Of a stretch of DNA of 64,000 nucleotides, positions 25,899-34,728 are shown piece by piece. How positions within the stretch are numbered: the first letter of the stretch is position 1; every line of letters starts with the position of its first letter. The position numbers and the translations under genes were made by a program. The stretch is taken from contig NZ_FWXH01000009.1 of assembly GCF_900176305.1 (NCBI RefSeq), positions 46,045 through 110,044 of the forward strand, written 5' to 3'. Source of the stretch: Clostridium acidisoli DSM 12555. Lineage in GTDB: Bacteria; Bacillota; Clostridia; Clostridiales; Clostridiaceae. The notes beneath the pieces are model-generated. The model did not search any database. It saw nothing but the letters and a program-made list of their open reading frames with translations, and was not told the origin of the DNA.

Positions 25899-26376
25899 AT
25901 TGCGAAGTACGAGTGAAGGGTTTTCACCTATGCTTCGCGGTGAAAAGACGAAGGGTCGCTAAAGCGAGGTGAGGGGTTTGACAGGCGCTTTGCTGGTCAA
26001 AGGTGATGGGTTTTCCGTGGGAAAAAGCTATGGATGATTTTTCTCCGCTATGCGTGCGAAAAATCTTTGAATTAATAAGTTATAATCTGATGTATTTTGT
26101 CCTTCATTTTTTTCACCGTAGGTCGTGGTGTTCCATGCATAAGTGTTATTGCATATTAAACTATTGTATAAACACCAGAGGCTACGCCAAAGAGCAAAGC
26201 CTACGGTTAAAATATATAGCAGAGTTATCTTTGTATATGCAGAAATACAAATTTAAATTGATTATTTTTCTGACGTAGGAGGAAAAATTTCCTTAGCCTT
26301 TATGGATTCATCCATAAACACTTCACCTTTTAACGTGCGAAGCAATCGTTAAAACCCTTCACCAATGCTTCCCAAT
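25899..26376. repeat. Non-coding dispersed element with terminal inverted repeats, copy A
   Basis: The 548-base interval between rimI and ribU holds no gene. A 478-base element is bounded by 26-base imperfect inverted repeats (25899-25924 and 26351-26376, 21 of 26 matching; inner GTGAAGGGTTTT is exact). Inside are many short palindromes, and a core (26058-26294) that recurs in opposite orientation at the right end of the window (63778-64000). CCGTAGG (26116-26122) pairs with CCTACGG (26200-26206) and GTGTT (26128-26132) with AACAC (26171-26175). A 91-codon open frame at 26003-26278 is not supported. I see no clear target-site duplication. It could be a MITE-like element or a structured RNA locus. 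Confidence 0.75.
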
Positions 26377-26407
26377 CTCTTTATATTATGAACAAACAAC
26401 GTTCTAA

Positions 26408-27031
26408 TTAAGCCTTTTTATTGGCTAATTCAACTGCATCAGCTTCCTTTTGAATAAATGGTGCTACACTTTTGTATACAGCCATAGTTATTCCAGATGC
26501 AACGAAACCTTTCAAAATATTAAATGGTAATATTGAAAGTATTACAAAGGTGTTTAAATTGGTTATATGAGAGTTTATTTTTGATCCCATAGCCACTACT
26601 GCACTTACTGGAAAATGTAATACTGTTTCATATAAAGGTAATACCACAAAGTAATTCATTATACTTGCTCCTACTGACATAACTACAGTTCCTACAAAAA
26701 GCCCTGTAATTGCTCCACCCTTTGTCTTTCTTTTCTTATATATTATTCCTGCGGTGCAAACTAATAATGAGCCTACAACGAAATTCGCTAATTCTCCTAT
26801 AAATGCGGTTCCACCAACAAATATACCATGTAATATATTCTTCACAAGTTCTATTGTTATTCCTGCAATAGGTCCAAGTGCAAATGCACCTATAAGTGCT
26901 GGCAAATCACTTATGTCGATTTTTAAAAATGCAGGAAATATTGGTATAGGAAGTTCGATAAACATTAATAGAAAACCTATTACACTTAACATTGCTGTCT
27001 TTGTCATAAAATTGAGTTTTGATTTTTTCAT
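26408..27031 (-). CDS. ribU: Riboflavin ECF transporter S component RibU
   Basis: A 207-residue membrane protein with about six helices, an N-terminal LNFMTKTAMLSVIGFLLMF and DISDLPALIGAFALGPIAG, which are typical of RibU, the riboflavin-binding subunit of ECF transporters. The FMN riboswitch directly upstream confirms the substrate. TGGAGG precedes the ATG. The energy-coupling module is encoded elsewhere. Confidence 0.93.
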   Translation of the reverse strand: MKKSKLNFMTKTAMLSVIGFLLMFIELPIPIFPAFLKIDISDLPALIGAFALGPIAGITIELVKNILHGIFVGGTAFIGELANFVVGSLLVCTAGIIYKKRKTKGGAITGLFVGTVVMSVGASIMNYFVVLPLYETVLHFPVSAVVAMGSKINSHITNLNTFVILSILPFNILKGFVASGITMAVYKSVAPFIQKEADAVELANKKA

Positions 27032-27077
27032 TTTTTTACCTCCATTTTTGACATCTTCAAGCTAGTGCATAAACATT

Positions 27078-27105
27078 AAAAAGCCCTGACTAAAAAAGTC
27101 AGGGC
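27078..27105 (-). terminator. Riboswitch terminator before ribU
   Basis: On the minus strand GCCCTGAC and GTCAGGGC pair around TTTTTTA, followed by TTTTTA. It lies between the FMN aptamer and ribU and is the expected expression platform: FMN binding favours this stem. Confidence 0.9.
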
Positions 27106-27127
27106 AAAACGTACTAAACACGTAGTT

Positions 27128-27234
27128 ATCTCCTTTATCCAGACTATACTGTCGGCCTCGGAGTTTCACCGAATCATACCAAATACTTGGTCCGCGGGCT
27201 ATACCGCCGGTAGGGAATCTCACCCTGCCCTGAA
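27128..27234 (-). promoter_or_regulatory. FMN riboswitch (RFN element)
   Basis: The minus strand reads through the conserved RFN blocks: AGGGCAGGGTGAGATTCCC, ACCGGCGGTATAGCCCGCGG, ATTCGGTGAAACTCCGAGGCC, and GACAGTATAGTCTGGATA, ending AAGGAGA. All core segments are present in order. Confidence 0.97.
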
Positions 27235-27258
27235 GATTGTCTTTATTTTATTAATTTA

Positions 27259-27287
27259 ATTATAATCAACTTTCTTAATAAAATCAA
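27259..27287 (-). promoter_or_regulatory. Promoter of the riboswitch-ribU transcript
   Basis: On the minus strand TTGATT and TATAAT are separated by exactly 17 bases, about 25 bases upstream of the aptamer. Confidence 0.7.
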
Positions 27288-27316
27288 TAGTAAATTTTAT
27301 TAATTAATAACGATAA

Positions 27317-29473
27317 TTACCTTTTCATAGAAAGTGCTATTCTATTTCTCTTTTCATCTACCTCTAAAACTGAAACTTCAACTATGTCTCCAACCTTAAC
27401 CACATCTAATGGGTGCTTTATAAACTTATCTGAAAGTTCACTTATGTGCACTAATCCATCTTGATGAACACCGATATCTACAAATGCACCAAAGTCAGCT
27501 ACATTTCTTACTGTTCCTGTGAGAACCATACCCGGTTTAAGCTGGTTAATATCAACTATCCCTGTCTTTAATATTGGTTTTGGCATCTCTTCTCTTGGAT
27601 CTCTTCCAGGTTTTTTTATTTCTTTGATTATATCTAAAAGTGTAGGAACTCCTACTCCTAATTTGTCAGCAAGCTTTTCTGCACCTAGAAATTTAACTTT
27701 ATTATCAACATCTATAATGTTTCCATTTTTTATGTCGGCTTCAGTATATCCTAATATTTCTAGAAGTCCTTTTGTAGCCTTATAGGATTCTGGATGAACT
27801 GAAGTATTATCTAGGGCTTCTTTGCTCTCCATAACCCTTAAAAATCCTGCACACTGTTCAAATGCCTTTGGTCCAAGCCTTTTTACCTTTAGTAGTTCTT
27901 TTCTACTGCTAAATTTACCTTTTTCTTCTCTATATTCAACAATGTTTTTAGCAATATTTGAATTTATACCTGAAATGTATGAAAGCAATGATGGTGTTGC
28001 TGTATTTAAATCTACTCCAACATTATTAACGCAATCTTCAACAACTCCACTTAAAGATTCATCTAACTTTTTAGCAGTTACATCATGTTGATATTGACCT
28101 ACTCCTATGGATTTTGGGTCAATTTTAACTAGTTCTGCTAAAGGATCTTGAAGTCGCCTTCCAATGGAAATAGCTCCTCTTATTGATACGTTTATATCTG
28201 GGTATTCCCTACTAGCAAGTTCAGAAGCTGAATAAACAGATGCACCTGCCTCTGAAACAATAACGTAATACAAGTCTATTCCTTTTTCTTCTTTGACTTC
28301 TTTAATTAATTTTGCAACGACCTCTTCTGACTCCCTACTTGCAGTTCCATTTCCAAGAGATATCATTCCGACGTTATGTTTATACACAAGTTTTTTTAAC
28401 GTATTTATTGAGCCATCTACGTCATTTTGAGGGGCTGTAGCATATACTGTTGCAGTGTCAAGTAATTTTCCAGTTTCATCTAACACCGCTATTTTACATC
28501 CGGTTCTAAAGCCAGGATCATATCCAAGTACTGCTTTTCCTTTAATTGGAGCTTGCATTAAAAGTGCTTTCAAATTTGCCTTAAATATTTCTATGGCCCC
28601 ATTTTCCCCTATTTCAAAAAGTTCTGATCTTATTTCCCTTTCAATAGAAGGATATATAAGTCTCTTTAGAGAATCCTTCACACTTTCTTGTATATAAAAA
28701 TCAGAATTTTTATTATCTTTTAAACACTTTAGGTTCAAGTATTCAATTATTTTATCATCTTCGCATGTTATTTTTGCAGTTAAAACCTTTTCTTTTTCAC
28801 CTCTATTAATAGCGAGTATTCTATGAGGTGGAATTTTATTTACTGCTTCTTTATAATCATAATACATTTCATAAGGAGTTGGCTCCTTGCTGCTTCCGCT
28901 GGTTTCAATAAAGCCTTCCTTTTGAACATAATTTCTTATCCATTTTCTATATTCAGCTTCATCTGAAATCATTTCGCTTATAATGTCTAAAGCGCCACTA
29001 ATAGCTTCTTTTATTGAGTTCACACCTTTTTCTTCGTTTATGTAAGCTTCAGCCATAACTGAAACGTCTTCTTTTAACTCTCCTGAAAAAATAATTTCTG
29101 CTAATGGTTTTAAGCCCTTTTCTACAGCTATAGTTGCCCTTGTTCTCTTTTTCTGCTTATACGGTCTATATAAGTCCTCAACTTCTGTCAATGTAGCAGC
29201 TTTAGTAATATTGTCTTTTAACTCTTCAGTAAGCTTTCCCTGTTCTTCGATAGCTTTAATTACAGCTTCTTTTCTATCATTTAAATTTCTAAGATATGTA
29301 AGTCTTTCATATAAATTTCTAAGGAGTGTATCATCTAGACCTCCAGTTCTTTCCTTTCTATATCTAGCTATAAAAGGCACAGTGCTTCCTTCATCAAGCA
29401 TCTCTACCACACTATTCACTTGCTTTACGCTTATTTTTAATTCTTCAGCTAATCTAGCATTTATGTTCGTCAT
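27317..29473 (-). CDS. tex: Tex family RNA-binding protein
   Basis: A 718-residue Tex protein. In order: N-terminal helix-turn-helix-like region with PFIARYRKERTGGLD, a YqgF/RuvC-like fold (VLGYDPGFRTGCKIAVLD), helix-hairpin-helix repeats (TATPSLLSYISGI and FSSRKELLKVKRLGPKAFEQ), and a C-terminal S1 domain (about residues 640-718, with GMVLTGTVRNVADFGAFVD). It binds nucleic acid and affects transcription and ribosome-related processes. Start at 29473 because AGGAGG lies 6 bases upstream; the frame extends further without a ribosome site. Single-gene unit. Confidence 0.93.
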   Translation of the reverse strand: MTNINARLAEELKISVKQVNSVVEMLDEGSTVPFIARYRKERTGGLDDTLLRNLYERLTYLRNLNDRKEAVIKAIEEQGKLTEELKDNITKAATLTEVEDLYRPYKQKKRTRATIAVEKGLKPLAEIIFSGELKEDVSVMAEAYINEEKGVNSIKEAISGALDIISEMISDEAEYRKWIRNYVQKEGFIETSGSSKEPTPYEMYYDYKEAVNKIPPHRILAINRGEKEKVLTAKITCEDDKIIEYLNLKCLKDNKNSDFYIQESVKDSLKRLIYPSIEREIRSELFEIGENGAIEIFKANLKALLMQAPIKGKAVLGYDPGFRTGCKIAVLDETGKLLDTATVYATAPQNDVDGSINTLKKLVYKHNVGMISLGNGTASRESEEVVAKLIKEVKEEKGIDLYYVIVSEAGASVYSASELASREYPDINVSIRGAISIGRRLQDPLAELVKIDPKSIGVGQYQHDVTAKKLDESLSGVVEDCVNNVGVDLNTATPSLLSYISGINSNIAKNIVEYREEKGKFSSRKELLKVKRLGPKAFEQCAGFLRVMESKEALDNTSVHPESYKATKGLLEILGYTEADIKNGNIIDVDNKVKFLGAEKLADKLGVGVPTLLDIIKEIKKPGRDPREEMPKPILKTGIVDINQLKPGMVLTGTVRNVADFGAFVDIGVHQDGLVHISELSDKFIKHPLDVVKVGDIVEVSVLEVDEKRNRIALSMKR

Positions 29474-29562
29474 CTTTTTCCTCCTGATAATTAAATATAA
29501 GTATATTATATCATTTTTATTCATATTATGATTAAAGAAATAATAAACAGTTAGGAGTTATA

Positions 29563-30918
29563 ATGAGTAAGAAGTTAATAACACTATTTTTTGCCATATC
29601 ACTATTGCTTTTTGGATTCAGTCTTCAACGATTCATTTTAACCTACAAATTTAGTACAACGGAGGTTGTAAAAAATATAAATTATCTATCTTCTGACGTT
29701 TTTAAGGGAAGATTAGCTGGTACACTTAACAATGAGGCGGCCAGTGTATATATAAAGTCTCAGTTCGAAAAAGCAGACATAAAACCTCTTTTTAAAACTT
29801 ATTATGAAAATTTCAACGTAACATACCCTGAAAAAATTGAAGGTTCTCCTCACCTCAGTGTACTAGATAAAAATGGCATAATAATAAAAAATTTTGAATA
29901 CAATAAAGACTTTAAAGAGGACACGCTATCCTTTAAACAAAATCACCTGAGTTTTTCAAAGGTATCATCCACAGCTGTTGGTAATGATTTTTTAAAAATA
30001 AAATCCGGAAATAATATTTGTGTGCTTTATGCTCCTGCCGATAATAAACTATCCTTTAGAAGTTCCTTCGATGAAAGTAGTAAGCTGGCTTTAATCGTTG
30101 TTGTAAAAAAGGACGTGCTTAAAACTATAAAGGAGTACTTAGAGAAAGATGATAGTATAGATTGTTTTATTCCCTACAAAGAAAGTAATGCAAATATACA
30201 TAATGTAGTTGGATACATAAAAGGAAGAGATCAAACACTCCCACCAGTTATTATATCCGCTCATTTTGATCATATGGGGAATGATTTATCTGGAAATATT
30301 TATTCTGGTGCTTTAGATAACGCTTCTGGAACAAGCTTTATTATTGAAATGGCTAAATATATAAATTCTCTTGGTACACCTGATAGAAATATAATTTTTG
30401 CCGGTTTTAACGCAGAAGAATTTGGATTTAAAGGTTCAAGCACCTTTGCTAAAGATTATAGTCCAAAATTAAAAGGCAGCAAAGTATTTAATTTTGATAT
30501 GATAGGCGGAAGGAGTTCAATTCCACTATCTATAATGGGTTCTAAAAACGATAATAAGAATACTCCCCTTGTAAAGGAGATATCTAATATATGTACCTCT
30601 AGTGACATAAGCTACAGTTATATTTTTCAAAATTCTAGTGACCATACCCCTTTTAGAAATCTTGGGATTGACGCTGTAACTTTTTGCGATGATGACACAA
30701 GTAGAATTCATACTACTTCAGATAAGTCAGCATTCATAGATAAAACCTCTATACAAAAATGTTATACTGTTGCTTCAAAGGAAATTTTAACTTCAGCCTT
30801 TACAAAAAACCCACTAGTACTATACGACAAACTTATACTTATATTTTCAGGTATAGGAACAGGTGTATGTATAATTTATATAATCAGTCTAAAGTTTACT
30901 AAAAAGAAATTAAATTAG
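29563..30918 (+). CDS. M28-family zinc aminopeptidase, membrane-anchored at both ends
   Basis: A 451-residue peptidase. An N-terminal hydrophobic segment (5-24) and a C-terminal helix (about 425-443) flank an extracytoplasmic domain. The co-catalytic metal site of M28 is complete: HFDHMG, ALDNASG, NAEEFG, FDMIGG and IHTTSD. The FKGRLAGT near residue 47 is a known block of the family. Likely cleaves peptides outside the cell. The C-terminal anchor is less usual. TTAGGAG precedes the ATG; the 3' end overlaps nagB by 20 bases in convergent orientation. Confidence 0.85.
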   Translation: MSKKLITLFFAISLLLFGFSLQRFILTYKFSTTEVVKNINYLSSDVFKGRLAGTLNNEAASVYIKSQFEKADIKPLFKTYYENFNVTYPEKIEGSPHLSVLDKNGIIIKNFEYNKDFKEDTLSFKQNHLSFSKVSSTAVGNDFLKIKSGNNICVLYAPADNKLSFRSSFDESSKLALIVVVKKDVLKTIKEYLEKDDSIDCFIPYKESNANIHNVVGYIKGRDQTLPPVIISAHFDHMGNDLSGNIYSGALDNASGTSFIIEMAKYINSLGTPDRNIIFAGFNAEEFGFKGSSTFAKDYSPKLKGSKVFNFDMIGGRSSIPLSIMGSKNDNKNTPLVKEISNICTSSDISYSYIFQNSSDHTPFRNLGIDAVTFCDDDTSRIHTTSDKSAFIDKTSIQKCYTVASKEILTSAFTKNPLVLYDKLILIFSGIGTGVCIIYIISLKFTKKKLN

Positions 30919-31630
30919 CTGCTTTTTCATCTAGAATAATAGTTACATCCTGATGCAATTGTAAAATCGATGCAGGTGTTTCCGGTGAAATTTTGCCCTT
31001 TACAGTGTTATATATAGCTTTAGCCTTTGACTCACCAGAAGCTAATAAAATAATCTTTTTTGATTGCAATATAGTCTTTATTCCCATACTTATGGCTTTC
31101 ACTGGAACTTCATCTATGGAATTAAAAAATCTTGCATTTGATTTTATAGTTTTATCATCTAGACTTACAAGGTGTGTCTGTGCCTCAAAACTGACATTAG
31201 GTTCGTTAAAGCCTATATGTCCATTCACACCTATCCCAAGAATTTGTAAATCCATTCCATCTGCTTCTTTTATTTTTCTATCATAGTTTATACATTCTTT
31301 TTCAACGTTTTGAGCAGTACCATCTGGTATATTTATATTACTCATATCTATGTTTATATATTTAAAAAAATTGTTCATCATGTAGAAATAATAACTTTGA
31401 CTATTATTTCTATCAACTCCATAATATTCGTCTAAATTAAAAGTTTTTACTTTTGAAAAATCAATTTCATTTTTTTTATATTTATTTATTAGTTCTTTAT
31501 ACATGCCTAAAGGGGTATCTCCAGTAGCTAATCCTAAAACACTATCTTTCTTTAGCAGTACCTGACTCGACATAATTGCTGCTGCTTTTTTACTCATTTC
31601 TTCATAATCTTTCACAACTATTAATTCCAT
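30899..31630 (-). CDS. nagB: Glucosamine-6-phosphate deaminase NagB
   Basis: A 243-residue NagB that converts glucosamine-6-phosphate to fructose-6-phosphate and ammonia. Signature LGIGVNGHIGFNEP lies near residues 125-138, with GLATGDTPLGMY at the substrate phosphate loop. Start at 31630: GAGGTG lies 6 bases upstream, better than the GTG 9 bases earlier. It is the last gene of gntR-murQ-nagA-nagB and shares DNA with the end of the M28 gene. Confidence 0.95.
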   Translation of the reverse strand: MELIVVKDYEEMSKKAAAIMSSQVLLKKDSVLGLATGDTPLGMYKELINKYKKNEIDFSKVKTFNLDEYYGVDRNNSQSYYFYMMNNFFKYINIDMSNINIPDGTAQNVEKECINYDRKIKEADGMDLQILGIGVNGHIGFNEPNVSFEAQTHLVSLDDKTIKSNARFFNSIDEVPVKAISMGIKTILQSKKIILLASGESKAKAIYNTVKGKISPETPASILQLHQDVTIILDEKAANLISF

Positions 31631-31651
31631 TAAAAACACCTCTTCATCCTT

Positions 31652-32812
31652 TTATTTTTTATATACTATTTTTCCATTAACAATAGTTTGCTCTATGCAA
31701 AAATCTTTATCAAATATGATGATGTCAGCATATTTTCCAGTTTCAATACTTCCAATTTTATCATCAAGTTTAAGATTTTTTGCTGGGTTTAACGAAGCCA
31801 TATTAACTGCATCATATATATTTATATCCGTATAGTCCATAAAATTTTTTACTGCTTTATTTAATCTTAAGATACTTCCAGCAAGAGTTCCATCTTCAAG
31901 CCTTGCAGAATTGTTTTTAACAATAACCTTTTGTCCTCCTAATTCTGAAATGCCATCTTTTAGACAACCTGCTCTCATTGAATCCGTTATTAACATTAAT
32001 TTGTCTATTCCTTTTATCTTAACAAGTGTTTGAAAAATCGATGGGTGAACATGAATAGTATCAGCTATTATTTCACAATAAGTATCGCTATTAAAAATAG
32101 CCCCAACAACACCTGGTTTTCTGTGATTAAATGGAGTCATAGCATTAAACATATGAGTAGCACTATCTACACCCATGTTTATAGCTTCCATTGCTTCTTC
32201 ATATGTTGCATTAGAATGCCCAATAGATAAGCTGATATTTGTTTCTTGTTTTATTTGCTTAATAAAACTAAAATCTTTATCTTTTTCCGTTGCTAGAGTG
32301 ATTATCTTAATGACATCTTTAAATTTTTCAATAAATTTATATTCCGGTTCAATTATATAATCTTCTTTTTGTGCGCCTTTATATTTTTCACTTATAAATG
32401 GGCCTTCAACATGAGCACCTAAAATTTTAGCACCTTGTAAATTTAACTTCATGCAATGTTTTATATTGGACAACGCATTATATATCTTTTCTCTATCCAT
32501 GGTCATAGTAGTTGGGAGAAAAGCTGTTACTCCATTTTGGGCTATAACTTTACTAATACTCTTTATAGCATCTATTTCATCATCCATAGTATCATATCCA
32601 CCAGAGCCATGAATATGTATATCAATAAATCCTGGAGATACGTAGTTTCCTTTTGCATCAATTATTTCTATGTTTGAAATTTGTGTGGAATTTATTTGTT
32701 CTTTAAATTCATTTTCATCAATGATACTTTTAATTGTATCATCAAAAGTCACAACTTTATTTGTAAGAATTTTATTAGGTGTTATAATCTTTCCGTTTAT
32801 TATTGCTTTCAT
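31652..32812 (-). CDS. nagA: N-acetylglucosamine-6-phosphate deacetylase NagA
   Basis: A 386-residue amidohydrolase. Visible marks are GFIDIHIHGSGGYDTMD, HVEGPFISEKYKGAQ, the metal histidines in SIGHSNATYEEA and ATHMFNAMTPF, and ITDSMRAG with the catalytic Asp. It feeds GlcNAc-6-phosphate into the NagB step; the genes are 21 bases apart. Confidence 0.95.
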   Translation of the reverse strand: MKAIINGKIITPNKILTNKVVTFDDTIKSIIDENEFKEQINSTQISNIEIIDAKGNYVSPGFIDIHIHGSGGYDTMDDEIDAIKSISKVIAQNGVTAFLPTTMTMDREKIYNALSNIKHCMKLNLQGAKILGAHVEGPFISEKYKGAQKEDYIIEPEYKFIEKFKDVIKIITLATEKDKDFSFIKQIKQETNISLSIGHSNATYEEAMEAINMGVDSATHMFNAMTPFNHRKPGVVGAIFNSDTYCEIIADTIHVHPSIFQTLVKIKGIDKLMLITDSMRAGCLKDGISELGGQKVIVKNNSARLEDGTLAGSILRLNKAVKNFMDYTDINIYDAVNMASLNPAKNLKLDDKIGSIETGKYADIIIFDKDFCIEQTIVNGKIVYKK

Positions 32813-32832
32813 TTAAAGCACCCCCTCAATTA

Positions 32833-33702
32833 TTATTTATAATTATCTAAAACATCAGCTGTTCTTCCATTGTGCTCTTCTAACATTAATTTTGCTTCTT
32901 CCACCCTTAAGCCTGTTTCAATAACAATTATGGCTACTTTAGGATCATAATCACATTTCTCAAGAATTTCATCAATTTTATTTTTATTAGCATTTGTAGC
33001 TAAACAAACCATTTCCCTTACTCTATCTTGAAGTTTTTTATTTATTGGCTTCACATTTACCATTAAATTCAAATATGTCTTTCCAAATTTTATCATAGAT
33101 GTTGTGCTAAGCATATTTAAGATCATCTTTTGTGCAGTTCCTGCCTTCATTCTCGTTGACCCCATTAAAATTTCTTCGCCTACATCCACCGATATTGTCA
33201 GATCACAAATATCTTTTATTTTACCAATACTTGAACACATTATCCCTATAGTCTTACATTGAATTTCTTTTCCATATTCCATAGCTCTTCTTACGTATGG
33301 AGTGTTACCACTGGCAGTTATTCCCACTAAAATATCATTTTTATTTACATCTATAGATTGAAGATCTCTCACTGCTAACTCTTCATCATCTTCAGTATGT
33401 TCAAGCCATCCACTTAACGCACCTTCACCACCAGAAATAATTCCTTGTACCATTGAATCATCAACTCCAAAAGTTGGAGGACACTCTGAAGCGTCTATAA
33501 CTGCAAGCTTTCCGCTAGTTCCACTTCCAACATATATTAGTCTTCCCCCAATTTCAAAACTTTTTACAATTAATTCTACTGCTTTTGAAATTTGTCCTAA
33601 CTGCTCTTCTACTAAATATGCTATTTTTTTATCCTCATGGTTGATTTTCCTTATAATTTCTAAGGTACTTAAAGTGTCTAAATTTACTATTTCTTTGCCC
33701 AT
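32833..33702 (-). CDS. murQ: N-acetylmuramic acid 6-phosphate etherase MurQ
   Basis: A 289-residue SIS-domain etherase with YVGSGTSGKLAVIDASECPPT and the conserved EGGEGALSGWLEHTEDD-like block and GSTRMKAGTAQKMILN. It cleaves the lactyl ether of MurNAc-6-phosphate to give GlcNAc-6-phosphate for NagA and NagB, so the operon is a peptidoglycan amino-sugar salvage route. Start at 33702 with AAAGGTGAT upstream. Confidence 0.95.
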   Translation of the reverse strand: MGKEIVNLDTLSTLEIIRKINHEDKKIAYLVEEQLGQISKAVELIVKSFEIGGRLIYVGSGTSGKLAVIDASECPPTFGVDDSMVQGIISGGEGALSGWLEHTEDDEELAVRDLQSIDVNKNDILVGITASGNTPYVRRAMEYGKEIQCKTIGIMCSSIGKIKDICDLTISVDVGEEILMGSTRMKAGTAQKMILNMLSTTSMIKFGKTYLNLMVNVKPINKKLQDRVREMVCLATNANKNKIDEILEKCDYDPKVAIIVIETGLRVEEAKLMLEEHNGRTADVLDNYK

Positions 33703-33746
33703 ATTTATCACCTTTTCTATAAATTAATCTAAGCAAATATGTATAG

Positions 33747-33758
33747 TTGTATATACAA
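33747..33758. promoter_or_regulatory. Candidate NagR-type operator upstream of murQ
   Basis: TTGTATATACAA is a perfect 12-base palindrome between the gntR stop and murQ. A near copy (TTGTATATACCAA) lies upstream of gntR, which makes both probable binding sites of the GntR-type regulator encoded between them. Confidence 0.6.
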
Positions 33759-33776
33759 TATTTATTTGAAAGTTAT

Positions 33777-34508
33777 TTACTCTAAAATAACTTCATATTT
33801 ATACTTATCACTTCTATAAATTGCATTAGTATATTCAATATGTATTCCATCTTTCGTATAGGTGTTTCTCTTGAATAATAATGCTAATGGCGTACTGGGT
33901 TCATTTAAAAGTTCCCGTTCATATTCGTTAAGCATAATAGGTTCTATAGTCTGCTTAGCCATACTAGGATAGTAATTATATTTTTCTCTAAATACATTGT
34001 ATAACGACTTTCCTTCTATCATTTCCATAGTTAAGTCTTTGCATAAGTTATGGGGAATAAAGGCAGTTTCAATAGCAACTGGTTCATTGTCACTTATTCT
34101 TAATCTTTTTATTTCTATAATTTTATTATCTTCCCCAACCAAGTTAAGCATATTCTTAACTTGCCTTGTTGCTTGTTTAACTTCAAAGGATAAAATCTTA
34201 ACATCACTATTTAGTCCATTTTCATCCATTTCCTCTGTGAAACTTTTCAAATATTTTAATTGATGCTTCTCCTTTGGCCTTGCTACAAAGGTACCCTTTC
34301 CCTGTTCCCTATAAAGTACACCTTGGTTAACAAGCTCAAGAATCGCTTTATTTACAGTCATCCTGCTAACACCTTGAATTTCACATAATTCTCTTTCTGT
34401 AGGTATCATATCTCCATTTTTTAATTCTTCATTTTCAATCATTTCTAAAAGTATTTCTTTAATTTGATAATAAATAGGTACTGGATTATCTTTTGAAATT
34501 TTCCTCAA
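33777..34508 (-). CDS. GntR/HutC-family regulator of amino-sugar use (NagR/DasR type)
   Basis: A 243-residue regulator with an N-terminal GntR winged helix (VPIYYQIKEILLEMIENEEL, MIPTERELCEIQGVSRMTVNKAI) and a C-terminal UTRA effector domain (RLRISDNEPVAIETAFIP, MAKQTIEPI). It likely senses GlcN6P or GlcNAc6P and controls murQ-nagA-nagB and itself. Start is TTG at 34508, 8 bases after TAGGAGG. Confidence 0.88.
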   Translation of the reverse strand: MRKISKDNPVPIYYQIKEILLEMIENEELKNGDMIPTERELCEIQGVSRMTVNKAILELVNQGVLYREQGKGTFVARPKEKHQLKYLKSFTEEMDENGLNSDVKILSFEVKQATRQVKNMLNLVGEDNKIIEIKRLRISDNEPVAIETAFIPHNLCKDLTMEMIEGKSLYNVFREKYNYYPSMAKQTIEPIMLNEYERELLNEPSTPLALLFKRNTYTKDGIHIEYTNAIYRSDKYKYEVILE

Positions 34509-34621
34509 GTTAAGAACCTCCTACTTGTATAATAAATAGACACTAACTGTTTTTTGTTATTAAAATGTAATTGAAACATATACGTTTCTTATTAATATAA
34601 CTATAACATATAGTTGACATG

Positions 34622-34634
34622 TTGTATATACCAA
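34622..34634. promoter_or_regulatory. Candidate NagR-type operator upstream of gntR
   Basis: TTGTATATACCAA matches the site upstream of murQ in 12 of 13 positions allowing one inserted C. Next to it, AACTATAACATATAGTT (34599-34615) is another palindrome. The gap 34509-34728 otherwise holds only the hemL terminator. Confidence 0.5.
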
Positions 34635-34662
34635 TTTGTAAATTTTTAAAACCATATTTTAA

Positions 34663-34703
34663 GAGCAAAAAATCCTATGTACTTATAGCGAGATTTTTTG
34701 CTC
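34663..34703 (-). terminator. Terminator after hemL
   Basis: GAGCAAAAAATC and GATTTTTTGCTC are exact complements around a 17-base loop, just downstream of the hemL stop on the minus strand. Confidence 0.75.
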
Positions 34704-34728
34704 CAAATGCTTACCAAGGTTAATTTAT

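Noticed and set aside
26003..26278. 91-codon open frame inside the dispersed element
   Set aside because: The sequence is built of palindromes and the frame is not preserved in copy B; no ribosome site fits.
34614..34619. TTGACA on the plus strand upstream of gntR
   Set aside because: No plus-strand gene follows; the region reads as minus-strand promoter and operator DNA.
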